Source: Streptomyces spinosisporus (GTDB lineage: Bacteria > Actinomycetota > Actinomycetes > Streptomycetales > Streptomycetaceae). From it: a stretch of 64,000 nt of DNA. Under the pieces are notes generated by a model. It saw only the letters and a program-made list of their open reading frames with translations. It did no database searches and was not told the DNA's origin. The position numbers and the translations under genes were made by a program. Positions 1-8,836 of the stretch are shown here, piece by piece (the stretch's first letter is position 1; the number at the start of each line of letters is the position of its first letter). The stretch spans positions 558,001-622,000 of the forward strand of contig NZ_JALDAX010000001.1 of NCBI RefSeq assembly GCF_022698145.1, read 5' to 3'.

Positions 1-381
1 CGTCTCGTCCGAGTTCATGACCTCGTACGAGACGTCGAGCCAGCGGTAGTCGTAGCCGTGGAGCGCGTTCCAGGAGCAGGTGCGGCGCAGCTTCTCGTCG
101 GTCGACTTGATCTCCTTGCCCGCCGTCTTGGCGCCGGGCACCAGCGACTTGATCGTCGCCGTGGTCACGCTCCCGCAGGGCGAGGGCGCGGAGGAGTACG
201 ACTTGGACTGTGCCGTCGTGGCCGGGGCGGTGGCCGACTGGGTGCCGGTCTTCGCCGCCTCCTTGTGCTCGGCGGCCGGTGTCGTGGAGGGGCCGGACGA
301 CAGTGCCCAGCCGGCCGCCGCCAGCACGACGACCGGGGACAGACGCGCGGTCAGGGCGAGCGGCAGAGGGAAATCGCGCAC
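1..381 (-). CDS. DUF3558-like exported protein (3' end outside window)
   Basis: The minus strand is open from a GTG at 381 to the window edge, giving 127 codons with no stop. Residues about 5-28 form a hydrophobic export or anchor segment. A Ser/Thr/Ala/Pro-rich linker follows, and then a globular part starts at CGSVTTATIKSLVPG and contains a second Cys (RRTCSWNAL), the paired-cysteine layout of DUF3558-type Streptomyces surface proteins. There is no clear lipobox, so a signal anchor is more likely than a lipoprotein. The start is uncertain because no strong ribosome-binding site precedes it; I chose the only GTG directly before the hydrophobic stretch. Function unknown. Confidence 0.6.
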   Translation of the reverse strand, partial: MRDFPLPLALTARLSPVVVLAAAGWALSSGPSTTPAAEHKEAAKTGTQSATAPATTAQSKSYSSAPSPCGSVTTATIKSLVPGAKTAGKEIKSTDEKLRRTCSWNALHGYDYRWLDVSYEVMNSDET

Positions 382-503
382 GGCACACTTTTCGGTGGGG
401 GACGGTGTGCGGACGTGGTCCGCACTGCGGACGGGGCGCCAGTTTCACATGAGTCTCTGTGAGACGGAAGTGTCAACTCGCTCCGTGGCCGCGTGGTGAC
501 CGC

Positions 504-1346
504 TCAGTCACCGTCGGGTTTGTCGCGCACCGGCCGGTTCGCGGTGACGAGCCAGACGGCGCCGCGCAGCCGCACGCCGAGCCTCGACTCGTACGGGCGC
601 AGGGAGTCCTCCAGCATCGTGCGCGTCCCGGCGGGCACCGGGCGGCCGGGGGAGCGGGACAGGATGAAGTCGACCGCGTCCGCCGCGTCGCGGCCCCACA
701 CCGCGTCGAGGGAGACCGGGGAGATCTCGACGTTCTCCCAGCCCTCCAGCACGGCCCTGATGCGGTCCGGGTCGGAGAGCGACGCCATCGCCGCGAGCGC
801 CGCCGCGGTGTCCGGGTCCGGCCCGCCCAGGAGCTCGCCGAACAGCCGGAGCGCCTGCCCCTCCTCGGTGCCCGGGCCGGCCGGCTGAGGACACACGAAC
901 GCCAGCCGGCCGCCCGGCATCAGCGCCCGCCGCAAGTTCCGGAAGGCGGCGGCGTGGTCCGCGAAGAACATCACGCCACCCCGGCTGACGATCACGTCGT
1001 AGCCGCACGACGGGAACGCATGGACCTGCGCGTCCGCCTCCGTGTACGTGGCGTTGTGGATCTTCTCGGCTGCGGTCAGCTCCTGCGCCCGGCGCAGCAG
1101 CGGCGCCGAGATGTCGACGCCGACCGCATGGCCGCGCGCCGCCAGCCGGGCCGCGATCCGGGTCGTGGTGCCCGCGCCGCAGCCGACGTCCAGGACGCGG
1201 TCGGCGGGCCTGACGGCGGCCGCGGCGAACAGCGCGTCGTTGACGTCGGTCAGCAGGGCGTCGTAGCGCTGCTGGTGGGTGGCCCAGTGCAGGCCCACGG
1301 ATCCGTTCCAGGCCTGTGCCTGGCGGGTGTTGACGAAAGTGGTCAT
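504..1346 (-). CDS. class I SAM-dependent methyltransferase
   Basis: 280 aa. The N-terminal third holds the SAM-binding motif I DVGCGAGTTTR (about residue 55), followed by an acidic loop (VGVDIS) and a GGRLAF strand typical of UbiE/COQ5-like Rossmann methyltransferases. The substrate cannot be read from sequence. The start ATG overlaps the stop of the upstream AhpD-like gene by 4 bases, so the two are translationally coupled and probably act together. The C-terminal part (about residues 170-280) is helical and would form the acceptor-binding cap. Confidence 0.85.
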   Translation of the reverse strand: MTTFVNTRQAQAWNGSVGLHWATHQQRYDALLTDVNDALFAAAAVRPADRVLDVGCGAGTTTRIAARLAARGHAVGVDISAPLLRRAQELTAAEKIHNATYTEADAQVHAFPSCGYDVIVSRGGVMFFADHAAAFRNLRRALMPGGRLAFVCPQPAGPGTEEGQALRLFGELLGGPDPDTAAALAAMASLSDPDRIRAVLEGWENVEISPVSLDAVWGRDAADAVDFILSRSPGRPVPAGTRTMLEDSLRPYESRLGVRLRGAVWLVTANRPVRDKPDGD

Positions 1347-2344
1347 GACCTCTCCCGGGCGGCGTGCAGGGTGAAGGAGCTCTCGATGCGGTCCACGGCG
1401 GCGAAGGCGCCGAAGGCGACGAGACGGACCAGACAGCGGTCGGTGTGTTCCGGACGGCGCCAGGCGGTCACGTCCTCCTGCGTGATGCGGTACGGCGCGA
1501 GGGCCGCCAGCACGGCCAGCCGCGCGCCGGGCTGTTCACGCCGGTCCGGGAGCGCGGGCCAGGACAGCGGCGGATGCGAACCGTCCCAGTCCCACAGGGT
1601 CTCCCGTACGACGGCCTGCTCGTCCTCGTCGAGCAGGTCCGCGCCCGCCGCCGTCGCCGCACGGAGCGCCGCGTAGGCCGGTCCGACGGTGGTGCCGGCC
1701 GCCCAGGCGGGTCCCGCGGCCTGCTCGTCGAGCAGGGCCAGGGCAGCGCCGGGCACCGCCGTACGGCGCACGGTGCCCGCCATCGAGCGGCCCGCGAGGC
1801 TGCGCACCGGGCGCCACCGCTGGACATTGCCCGGCATCAGCTGCTCGGTCAGCAGTGACGAGACGATGCGGTTGATGAAGTGGAAGGACAGCGCGGTGCC
1901 GATGTAGGCGGGGGCGTGCTCCGGCGGGAACGGGTACGGCATCAGGCCGGCGCCCGGCACGCGCGTGTGCTGTCCCCAGCTCAGCACACGCGCGTGCTCC
2001 TCGTTCTCCGGGCGCTCGCCCCGGGCCAGCCGCTCGGCCAGGGCGTGGTCGCCCGTGGCGTGCAGCAGGACGGTGTGCGCGTCCACGCAGAACGGGCACT
2101 TGTTGGCGTGCGAGACGCCGTAGGCCGCCAGTTCCTTGCCGGTGCGGCTGCCCGCGCCGGCGATCAGCGACTCGCGCATCAACGCCCAGGTGGGGGCGAG
2201 GATCTCGGGCGCGGAGGACAGCACCACGAAGGTGGGCGCCTTGTCGATGCCGAAGTCCCGGGCGAGCTGTTCGTACACCTCGGCGACACGGCCGGTGGCC
2301 GCCTTCGGAGGCAGGGGTTCGGTGAAGCGGAAGGTTGTGGACAT
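1343..2344 (-). CDS. AhpD/carboxymuconolactone decarboxylase-like protein
   Basis: 333 aa. Residues about 80-95 carry the AhpD-type redox motif CPFCVDAHTVLLH (Cys-x2-Cys with a following His), the thiol centre used by alkylhydroperoxidase-like proteins. The protein is longer than a single AhpD domain (about 150-180 aa) and has an additional helical C-terminal region without an obvious second CxxC. It is first in a two-gene operon with the overlapping methyltransferase and divergent from the histidine kinase gene across 166 bp that hold palindromic sites. Peroxide or quinone detoxification is plausible but unproven. Confidence 0.8.
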   Translation of the reverse strand: MSTTFRFTEPLPPKAATGRVAEVYEQLARDFGIDKAPTFVVLSSAPEILAPTWALMRESLIAGAGSRTGKELAAYGVSHANKCPFCVDAHTVLLHATGDHALAERLARGERPENEEHARVLSWGQHTRVPGAGLMPYPFPPEHAPAYIGTALSFHFINRIVSSLLTEQLMPGNVQRWRPVRSLAGRSMAGTVRRTAVPGAALALLDEQAAGPAWAAGTTVGPAYAALRAATAAGADLLDEDEQAVVRETLWDWDGSHPPLSWPALPDRREQPGARLAVLAALAPYRITQEDVTAWRRPEHTDRCLVRLVAFGAFAAVDRIESSFTLHAARERS

Positions 2345-2395
2345 GGACAGCAGCGTGCGCCCCGGGGGCGGGTGAAATCGTCGTACGGGCGGAGG

Positions 2396-2407
2396 CAGTG
2401 CGCACTG
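2396..2407. promoter_or_regulatory. perfect palindrome CAGTGCGCACTG, candidate operator
   Basis: A perfect 12-bp palindrome in the divergent AhpD-like/kinase intergenic region. A second, looser inverted repeat (CTACT...AGTAG, about 2437-2452) lies next to it. Position suggests an operator controlling one or both directions; no regulator is identified. Confidence 0.35.
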
Positions 2408-2498
2408 CGACCGCGGGGCCGCACGCAGCCGCTTCTACTACGGCGGGAGTAGCGGCAGAGCCGTCCACAGGGCTGACGCCGTTGTCGGCGCGTCCGTC

Positions 2499-2504
2499 TA
2501 CTGT
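2499..2504 (+). promoter_or_regulatory. -10 element TACTGT, likely leaderless start of the kinase gene
   Basis: TACTGT matches the TANNNT -10 consensus and ends 6 nt before the kinase ATG at 2511, so the predicted transcription start coincides with the start codon. No -35 at the standard distance and no ribosome-binding site are visible. Confidence 0.45.
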
Positions 2505-2510
2505 GCGTGC

Positions 2511-3614
2511 ATGAGCGGGTACCGGATCTCACGCAGCCGCCTCGCCGACGTGCTCTTCGCGGTCGCCGTCGGCGCCGTCGTGCTGATCGCGGCAGCGTTC
2601 GACTCGGACACCACAGCGGTCGACTACGGCCTGATCGCGGTGAGTTCGGCCGCCCTGGCCTTCCATCGCGCCTCCCCGCAGGCGGTGCTGGCGGTGTCGA
2701 CGGTGGCCGGCAGCGCGTACGTCCTGCACGCCCACCCGGGACCGGCCGCCTCCCTGCCCGTCTTCGTCGCCGTGCTCGTGGCGGCGCGCGCGGGGCACCG
2801 GGGGTATGCGGCGGGCGCGACCATGGTGTTCCTGGCCGCGTACATCCCGACCGGGCCGACGACCCACGACGTCGTAGAGCGAACCTCACTGCTGGCGGGC
2901 TGGTTCCTGTGCGCGGTGATCACCGGCATGGCGGACCGCAACTGGCAGGCGTATCTGCGCCAGACCGAACAGCGGGCGCTGGAGGCGGAGCGCACCCGGG
3001 AGGAGGCGGCGCTGCGCCGCGCGGGGGAGGAACGGCTGCGCATCGCACGGGAGTTGCACGACTCGCTCACCCACAGCATCTCCATCGTCAAGCTCCAGGC
3101 CGGGGTCGCGGTCCATCTGGCCCGCAAGCGCGGGGAGGAGGTGCCGCCCGCGCTGCTCGCCATCCAGGACGCGAGCAGCGAGGCGATGCGCGAACTGCGC
3201 TCCACGCTGGAGGTGCTGCGCAGCGACGAACCGACCGGGACGCCCGCGCTGCTCGTGGAGCGGGCCCGCGCGGCCGGCCTCGCCGCCGACCTCACGGTGA
3301 CCGGCGAGGTCAGGCCCCTGCCGGCGACGCTCGACCGGGCCGTCTACCGCATCGTCCAGGAGGCGCTGACGAACGCGGCCCGGCACGCGGGCCCGGCCAA
3401 AGTGGTCGTCCAACTCGCCTACGACACGGACGAGTTGACGATATCCGTCACCGACGACGGCACAGCCGACCCGGCCCGTCCCCCCAAGCCCGGCGTGGGC
3501 CTGACCGGCATGCGCGAACGCGTCACAGCCCTCGCCGGCACTTTGCACGCCGCCCCGCGCCCGGAGGGCGGCTTCGAGATACGGGCGTGTCTGCCGTTGG
3601 GGGAGGCGGGGTGA
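2511..3614 (+). CDS. NarL-type sensor histidine kinase
   Basis: 367 aa. Residues about 10-145 contain several hydrophobic membrane spans. A short coiled coil (about 150-172) leads into a HisKA_3 dimerisation domain with RELHDSLTHS, phospho-acceptor His183. A HATPase_c domain follows (N-box EALTNAARHAG, G-boxes DDGT and GVGLTGMRERV). The input domain is only the membrane bundle, as in DesK-like or cell-envelope sensors. The stop overlaps a GTG opening a 33-codon chimeric reading frame, then the response regulator gene. The last about 21 residues are repeated almost unchanged in that scar. Confidence 0.9.
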   Translation: MSGYRISRSRLADVLFAVAVGAVVLIAAAFDSDTTAVDYGLIAVSSAALAFHRASPQAVLAVSTVAGSAYVLHAHPGPAASLPVFVAVLVAARAGHRGYAAGATMVFLAAYIPTGPTTHDVVERTSLLAGWFLCAVITGMADRNWQAYLRQTEQRALEAERTREEAALRRAGEERLRIARELHDSLTHSISIVKLQAGVAVHLARKRGEEVPPALLAIQDASSEAMRELRSTLEVLRSDEPTGTPALLVERARAAGLAADLTVTGEVRPLPATLDRAVYRIVQEALTNAARHAGPAKVVVQLAYDTDELTISVTDDGTADPARPPKPGVGLTGMRERVTALAGTLHAAPRPEGGFEIRACLPLGEAG

Positions 3615-3730
3615 TCAGGGTGGCGCTCATTGAACTTCGGGCGTTCGCCGCGCCGCGTCCAGAGGGCGGCTTCGAGGTCCGGGCGTGTCTGCCGTTGGGG
3701 GAGCCGGGATGATCAGAGTTGCCCTTGTCG
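3548..3730 (+). repeat. 98-bp-period duplication of the kinase 3' end / regulator 5' start
   Basis: Positions 3548-3632 and 3646-3730 align at a fixed offset of 98. The first copy is the true kinase C terminus plus the start of a regulator (VIRVALIEL); the second is another kinase C terminus plus the start of the intact regulator (MIRVALVDD). The copies differ mainly at synonymous or conservative positions. This looks like two kinase-regulator junctions now placed side by side. Confidence 0.85.
3611..3712 (+). pseudogene. chimeric 33-codon remnant: regulator N terminus joined to kinase C terminus
   Basis: A GTG overlapping the kinase stop (GTGA) opens a frame reading VIRVALIELRAF and then PRPEGGFEVRACLPLGEPG, ending in a TGA that overlaps the ATG of the response regulator (ATGA). 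Its first residues match a NarL receiver start and its remainder matches the kinase C terminus. It is best read as the scar of a deletion between two tandem two-component operons. The overlaps keep a translational relay from kinase to regulator; it might still be translated, but no domain remains. Confidence 0.65.
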
Positions 3731-4371
3731 ACGACCAGGCTCTGATGCGGGCCGGGTTCAGGGCCTTGCTGGAGGCCGAGGACGGGATCGAGGTGGTCGG
3801 GGAGGCGGCCGACGGGGAGCAGGGGCTGGCGCTGGTGCGGGAGCGGGCGCCGGACATCGCGCTGATCGATGTGCAGATGCCGGTGATGACCGGCATCGAG
3901 GCCACCCGCCGCATCGCCGCGGACCCCATGCTCGACGCCGTGCGCGTCGTCATCCTCACCAACTACGGCCTGGACGAGTACGTCTTCGAGGCCCTGCGGG
4001 CCGGCGCGAGCGGCTTCCTCCTCAAGGACACCGAACCGTCCGACCTGCTCCAGGCCATCGAGGTGGTGGCCCGCGGCGAGGCCCTGCTCTCCCCGTCGGT
4101 CACCCGCACCCTGATCGGCGAGTTCGTCTCCCGGCCGCCGGACCGGGCGACGGCTCCCGCACTCGACGGCCTCACCCGCCGCGAACGCGAGGTGACGGCC
4201 CTGGCCGCCCGGGGCCTGAGCAACGAGGAGATCGCCGCCCACATGGTCGTCAGCCCCTACACGGCCAAGACCCACATCAGCCGGGCGATGACCAAGCTGG
4301 GCGCACGCGACAGGGCGCAACTCGTCGTCTTCGCCTACGAATCGGGCCTGGTGTCACCGCGCCACGCCTGA
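3709..4371 (+). CDS. NarL/FixJ-family response regulator
   Basis: 220 aa. The receiver domain has the acidic pocket DD (residues 8-9), phospho-acceptor Asp54 in LIDVQMP, a Thr in LTN and Lys in LLKD. The C-terminal LuxR-type helix-turn-helix (about 150-215) includes LTRREREV and SNEEIAAHMVVSPYTAKTH. I use the ATG at 3709, not the in-frame GTG at 3685, because the ATG opens the conserved receiver start MIRVALVDD and overlaps the upstream stop. It should be partner to the kinase, although the junction scar suggests the two may derive from different ancestral pairs. Confidence 0.9.
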   Translation: MIRVALVDDQALMRAGFRALLEAEDGIEVVGEAADGEQGLALVRERAPDIALIDVQMPVMTGIEATRRIAADPMLDAVRVVILTNYGLDEYVFEALRAGASGFLLKDTEPSDLLQAIEVVARGEALLSPSVTRTLIGEFVSRPPDRATAPALDGLTRREREVTALAARGLSNEEIAAHMVVSPYTAKTHISRAMTKLGARDRAQLVVFAYESGLVSPRHA

Positions 4372-4425
4372 TCACCGGCGTGCGGGCTCGCGAAAAGGCG
4401 GAATCTTGGTGTGCGCGCGGCTGGG

Positions 4426-4431
4426 TAGCCT
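4426..4431 (+). promoter_or_regulatory. -10 element TAGCCT upstream of the GGT-like gene
   Basis: TAGCCT fits TANNNT. About 5 nt downstream a GTG (4437) opens a 14-codon frame (VDPSADRPAKARRQ) that stops at 4481, just before the ribosome-binding site and ATG (4490) of the next gene. The short frame may be a leaderless upstream peptide or chance. Confidence 0.3.
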
Positions 4432-4489
4432 CCCCCGTGGACCCGAGCGCCGATCGGCCCGCGAAGGCGCGTAGACAGTGAGGTGAGAG

Positions 4490-6319
4490 ATGCCGTTCAC
4501 CACCCGCCCCACCCTCCAGGGCACCTTCGGCATGGTGTCCTCCACCCACTGGCTGGCCTCGCAGTCCGCGATGGCCGTGCTGGAGGACGGCGGCAACGCA
4601 TACGACGCCGCCGTGGCGGGAGCGTTCGTACTGCACGTCGTCGAGCCGCACCTCAACGGCCCGGCCGGCGAGGTGCCCATCCTGCTCGCCCCGGCGGACG
4701 GCGAGGTACGGGTGCTGTGCGGCCAGGGCGTGGCACCGGCCGGTGCCACGGTCGCCCACTACCGCTCCCTCGGCCTGGAGCTAGTCCCCGGCACCGGCCC
4801 GCTCGCCGCGGCCGTCCCCGGCGCCTTCGACGCCTGGATGCTCCTGCTGCGCGACCACGGCACCAAACCCCTCGCCGACATCCTCAAGTACGCCGTCGGA
4901 TACGCCGAACACGGGCACGCGCCCGTGGAGAACGTCGGCGCGACCGTCGAGACAGTACGGCAGCTCTTCGAGACCGAGTGGACCTCCTCCGCGGACGTCT
5001 ATCTGCCCGGCGGGAAGGCCCCGAGGCCCGGTGAGCTCCTGTGCAACCCGGCCCTCGCCGCCACCTGGAAGCGGCTGCTCGCCGAGGTCGCCGGGGCCGG
5101 GGACCGCATCGCGCAGATCGAGGCCGCGCGCGAGGTGTGGCGCTCCGGATTCATCGCCGAGGCCCTCGTCCGGCAGGCGCAGCGGCCCACCATGGACACC
5201 AGCGGCGAACGCCACAGCGGCACGCTCACCGCCGCCGACCTGGCCGGCTGGTCCGCGACCTACGAGGCCCCGGCGACGTACGACTGGAACGGCTGGACGG
5301 TGTGCAAGGCCGGACCCTGGAGCCAGGGCCCCGCCCTCCTCCAGCAGCTCGCCCTGCTCCCGCCCGAACTGCCCGCCTACGGTTCCGCCGACTACGTCCA
5401 CCTGCTGATCGAGGGCTGCAAGCTCGCCATGGCCGACCGGGAGGCCTGGTACGGCGACGCGGCCGCGGTCCCGCTGAGCGACCTGCTGTCCCCGCACTAC
5501 AACGCCGCCCGCCGCCATCTCGTCGGCGCCAAGGCCTCGCACGACCTGCGCCCCGGCGCCCCCGGCGGGCGCACCCCGCGGCTCAGCGCGCACGCGCACA
5601 CGGTCGTCGGAGACGAGCCCGGGTTCAGCCCAATGGGCGTGGGCGAGCCGACCGTGGCCAAGCCGACGGTCTCCCCGGTGCCGGGCGAGCCGCCGGTCGC
5701 CGCGGACGGCACCACCCGCGGCGACACCTGCCACCTCGACGTCGTCGACCGCTGGGGCAACATGGTCGCCGCCACCCCCAGCGGCGGCTGGCTGCAGTCC
5801 AACCCCGTCGTGCCCGAACTGGGCTTCCCGCTCGGCACCCGGCTGCAGATGGCCTGGCTGGAGGAGGGCCTGCCGAACTCGCTGACGCCCGGCCGCCGGC
5901 CCCGCACCACCCTCACCCCCTCGCTCGCCCTGCGCGACGGCGTCCCGGTGATGGCGTTCGGCACACCCGGCGGCGACCAGCAGGACCAGTGGCAGCTGCA
6001 CTTCTTCCTCGCCGTCGCCCTGCGCGCACAGGTCCGCGGGGGCCTCGACCTCCAGGGTGCGATCGACGCCCCGAACTGGCACAACGACAGCTTCCCCGGC
6101 TCCTTCTACCCGCGCGGCATGCGGCCCGGGAGCGTGACGGTCGAGTCCCGCATGGACGCCGGGGTCGTCGAGGATCTGCGGCGCCGGGGACACGACGTGA
6201 CGGTCGGCGACCCCTGGTCGGAGGGGCGGCTGTGCGCGGTCGCCCGGGACCCGGAGACCGGCATCCTGTCGGCGGCCGCCAACCCGCGGGGCATGCAGGG
6301 GTACGCGGTCGGCCGCTGA
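4490..6319 (+). CDS. gamma-glutamyltransferase-like Ntn hydrolase
   Basis: 609 aa, preceded by a good ribosome-binding site (AGGTGAGAG). The N terminus carries the GGT-family signature (GGNAYDAAVAGAFVLHVVEPH, then NGPAGEVPILLA). The candidate autoprocessing nucleophile is the Thr in GDTCHLDVVD, followed by WGNMVAATPSGGWLQSNP and the GTPGGDQQDQW region of the small subunit. There is no signal peptide, so unlike many GGTs it should be cytoplasmic. The substrate is uncertain (glutathione-like, cephalosporin-like or other gamma-glutamyl compounds). It stands alone between the two-component genes and a monophosphatase. Confidence 0.85.
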   Translation: MPFTTRPTLQGTFGMVSSTHWLASQSAMAVLEDGGNAYDAAVAGAFVLHVVEPHLNGPAGEVPILLAPADGEVRVLCGQGVAPAGATVAHYRSLGLELVPGTGPLAAAVPGAFDAWMLLLRDHGTKPLADILKYAVGYAEHGHAPVENVGATVETVRQLFETEWTSSADVYLPGGKAPRPGELLCNPALAATWKRLLAEVAGAGDRIAQIEAAREVWRSGFIAEALVRQAQRPTMDTSGERHSGTLTAADLAGWSATYEAPATYDWNGWTVCKAGPWSQGPALLQQLALLPPELPAYGSADYVHLLIEGCKLAMADREAWYGDAAAVPLSDLLSPHYNAARRHLVGAKASHDLRPGAPGGRTPRLSAHAHTVVGDEPGFSPMGVGEPTVAKPTVSPVPGEPPVAADGTTRGDTCHLDVVDRWGNMVAATPSGGWLQSNPVVPELGFPLGTRLQMAWLEEGLPNSLTPGRRPRTTLTPSLALRDGVPVMAFGTPGGDQQDQWQLHFFLAVALRAQVRGGLDLQGAIDAPNWHNDSFPGSFYPRGMRPGSVTVESRMDAGVVEDLRRRGHDVTVGDPWSEGRLCAVARDPETGILSAAANPRGMQGYAVGR

Positions 6320-6403
6320 CCGCGCACCGCGAGTTCACGCCGATTCCACCCGGCGTCCACCGGCCCGGCGGGGATTGTCAGTGGTGCGTGCTCTCATGGA
6401 GGC

Positions 6404-7252
6404 ATGATCGAGAACAAGGAAACCATCGACGAGTTTCTCGCCCACCGCTCGGCCGACGTGGAGGAGGCGGTCCGCAAGGCCGCCGCGGCCGAGATCATGC
6501 CCCGCTTCCGCCGCCTGGCCGACCACGAGGTCGACCAGAAGAGCGGACCGCACGACCTGGTCACCGACGCCGACCGGCTCACCGAGCGGTATCTCACCGA
6601 GGTCCTCGGGGCCCTGCTGCCCGGTTCCGTCGTCGTCGGCGAGGAGGCGGTGCACGCCGACCCGGCGACATACGGGGCGATATGCGAGGACGCCCCGGTC
6701 TGGATCGTCGACCCGGTCGACGGAACACGCCAGTTCGTGCACGGCGACCCCGGATTCTGCACCCTGATCGCGCTCGCCCACCGCGGTGTCCTGCTCGCCT
6801 CGTGGACGTATGTCCCGGCCGAGGACCAACTCGCCACCGCGGTAAGGGGCCAGGGCGCCTTCCTCGACGGCGAGCGGCTGTTCGCCGGCCCGCCCGCGCC
6901 CGGCCGTGACCTCGAAGTGGCCACCTCCCACCCGGACTACACGACCGACGAGGAGAAGCGCGCCCTGCTCGGACTGCGCACCGAAGGCGTCGCACCGCGT
7001 CCCTGCGGCTCCGCCGGCATGGAGTATCTGGCCGTCGCCCGCGGCCGGTTGGACGCGGTCGCCTTCAGCTGGGAGGCGAGCTGGGACCACGCCGCGGGCA
7101 TCCTGCTGGTCGAGGAGGCGGGCGGCGCGCATCTGACCCTGACCGGGGAGCCGTTCCGCATCACGGGCGGCAACGCCCTTCCGTTCACGGCCGCTCGCGA
7201 CGAGGCGACGGCCCGGCGGGTGCGCGGCGCCCTGCTGCCGGACGGGGCGTGA
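6404..7252 (+). CDS. inositol monophosphatase family phosphatase
   Basis: 282 aa. All metal-binding motifs of the family are present: GEEAVHAD (Glu), WIVDPVDGTRQF (DPxDGT) and SWDHAAGILLVEEAGG (WDxAAG). Family members dephosphorylate inositol phosphate, fructose-1,6-bisphosphate, PAP or histidinol phosphate, and no residue here decides between them. An ATGGAGG ribosome-binding site precedes the ATG. No operon partner is evident; the next gene starts 165 bp downstream. Confidence 0.88.
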   Translation: MIENKETIDEFLAHRSADVEEAVRKAAAAEIMPRFRRLADHEVDQKSGPHDLVTDADRLTERYLTEVLGALLPGSVVVGEEAVHADPATYGAICEDAPVWIVDPVDGTRQFVHGDPGFCTLIALAHRGVLLASWTYVPAEDQLATAVRGQGAFLDGERLFAGPPAPGRDLEVATSHPDYTTDEEKRALLGLRTEGVAPRPCGSAGMEYLAVARGRLDAVAFSWEASWDHAAGILLVEEAGGAHLTLTGEPFRITGGNALPFTAARDEATARRVRGALLPDGA

Positions 7253-7373
7253 ACCGCCGGCAGGGGCGGCCCGGGCTGCCGGACGTGGCGTGATCCGGGC
7301 AACGGGTCAGGAGTATCCGGACAACCGTTGAGGAGTGAACCACCCGCCGCCCTGGACCGTCGGTCCCCCGGCA

Positions 7374-7379
7374 TATCCT
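7374..7379 (+). promoter_or_regulatory. -10 element TATCCT upstream of the FAD oxidoreductase gene
   Basis: TATCCT fits the -10 consensus about 38 nt before the GTG start at 7418; a poor -35 (TGGACC, 7353-7358) sits 15 nt upstream. The leader contains the ribosome-binding site GAAGGGG. Confidence 0.3.
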
Positions 7380-7417
7380 GATCCTCAGTGGCCATCGGCT
7401 GACGAAGGGGTCCGAAG

Positions 7418-8836
7418 GTGCCGTCGATGCTCGATGCAGTCGTGGTGGGAGCGGGGCCGAACGGACTGACGGCCGCCGTCGAGCTGGCCCGCCGGGGCTT
7501 CTCCGTGGCCGTGTTCGAGGCCCGTGACACCGTCGGCGGGGGAGCCCGCACCGAGGAGCTCACCCTCCCCGGCTTCCGGCACGACCCGTGTTCCGCGGCC
7601 CACCCCCTCGGCATCAACTCCCCGGCGTTCCGCGCCCTGCCGCTCGAGCGGTACGGCCTGGAGTGGCTGCACCCCCGGCTGCCCATGGCGCACCCGTTCA
7701 CCGACGGCACCGCCGCCGTGCTGTCCCGTTCGGTCGCCGAGACGGCGGCCTCGTTCGGACCGCGGGACGCCGGTGCGTACCGCAGGCTGGTCGAGCCGTT
7801 CCTGCCCAAGTGGGACACCCTGGCCCGGGACTTCATGTCCCTGCCGGGCACGGCGCTCCCGCGCGACCCGGTGACCCTCGCCCGGTTCGGCCTGGTCGGA
7901 CTGCCCCCGTCGACCTGGCTGACCCGCCGCTTCCGCGACGAGCCCGCCAAGACCCTGTTCGCCGGCCTCGTCGCGCATGTGATGGCGCCCCTGACCGGCC
8001 TCGCCACCGGCGCCATCGGCCTGGTCTTCGCCCTCGCCGCGCACGCCCGCGGCTGGCCCGTGGCCCGCGGCGGCTCCCAGTCCATCGCGGACGCGCTCAC
8101 CGCGTACCTCAAGGACCTGGGCGGCCTGGTCCACACGGACTACGAGGTCAAGCGCCTCGACGACCTGCCACCCGCCCGCGCCTACGTCTTCGACACCTCG
8201 CCCACCGCCCTGGCCCGCATCGCCGGTCTCGGCAACTACTACGAGGGCTACCGCTACGGCCCGGGCATCTTCAAGGTCGACTACGCCCTGGACGGCCCGG
8301 TGCCGTGGACCTCCGAGGAGGCGCGCGGCGCCGGGACCGTGCAGATCGGCGCGGACAGCGCGGAGATCGGCACCGCGCTGCACGAGGCCTCCCGGGCGGG
8401 CCGGGCACCCGAGCGGCCGTTCATGATCACGGTCCAGCCCGGCGTCGTCGATCCCGGCCGCGCACCCGAGGGCAAGCACGTCTTCTGGGCGTACGGCCAT
8501 GTGCCGAGCGGCTGGACGGGAGACCTCACGGACGCCATGGAGCGCCAACTGGAGCGCTTCGCACCGGGGTTCCGCGACCGTGTCCTCGCCCGCGCGACCG
8601 CGGGCCCGCCCGAGATCGCCGCCCGCAACCACAACTACATCGGCGGCGACATCGCCTCCGGCGCGGTCTCCGGACTCCAGGTCCTGCTGCGCCCCAAGCT
8701 CACGCTCAGCCCGTACAGCACACCGCACCCGGCGGTCTTCCTCTGCTCGTCGGCCACTCCGCCCGGACCCGGGGTACACGGCATGTCCGGGCACAACGCG
8801 GCGAAGGCCGTCTGGAGAAGGCTGAGGCAGACATGA
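7418..8836 (+). CDS. NAD(P)/FAD-dependent oxidoreductase (phytoene desaturase-like)
   Basis: 472 aa. The N terminus is a dinucleotide-binding fold ([20 protein letters not shown]) followed by [21 protein letters not shown], the pattern of phytoene dehydrogenase/CrtI and related amine oxidase-like flavoproteins. The C terminus ends [15 protein letters not shown], a typical FAD-contacting closing motif. No carotenoid genes are nearby, so the substrate is unknown. The stop overlaps the macrodomain gene start (ATGA), suggesting co-translation. Confidence 0.88.
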   Translation: MPSMLDAVVVGAGPNGLTAAVELARRGFSVAVFEARDTVGGGARTEELTLPGFRHDPCSAAHPLGINSPAFRALPLERYGLEWLHPRLPMAHPFTDGTAAVLSRSVAETAASFGPRDAGAYRRLVEPFLPKWDTLARDFMSLPGTALPRDPVTLARFGLVGLPPSTWLTRRFRDEPAKTLFAGLVAHVMAPLTGLATGAIGLVFALAAHARGWPVARGGSQSIADALTAYLKDLGGLVHTDYEVKRLDDLPPARAYVFDTSPTALARIAGLGNYYEGYRYGPGIFKVDYALDGPVPWTSEEARGAGTVQIGADSAEIGTALHEASRAGRAPERPFMITVQPGVVDPGRAPEGKHVFWAYGHVPSGWTGDLTDAMERQLERFAPGFRDRVLARATAGPPEIAARNHNYIGGDIASGAVSGLQVLLRPKLTLSPYSTPHPAVFLCSSATPPGPGVHGMSGHNAAKAVWRRLRQT

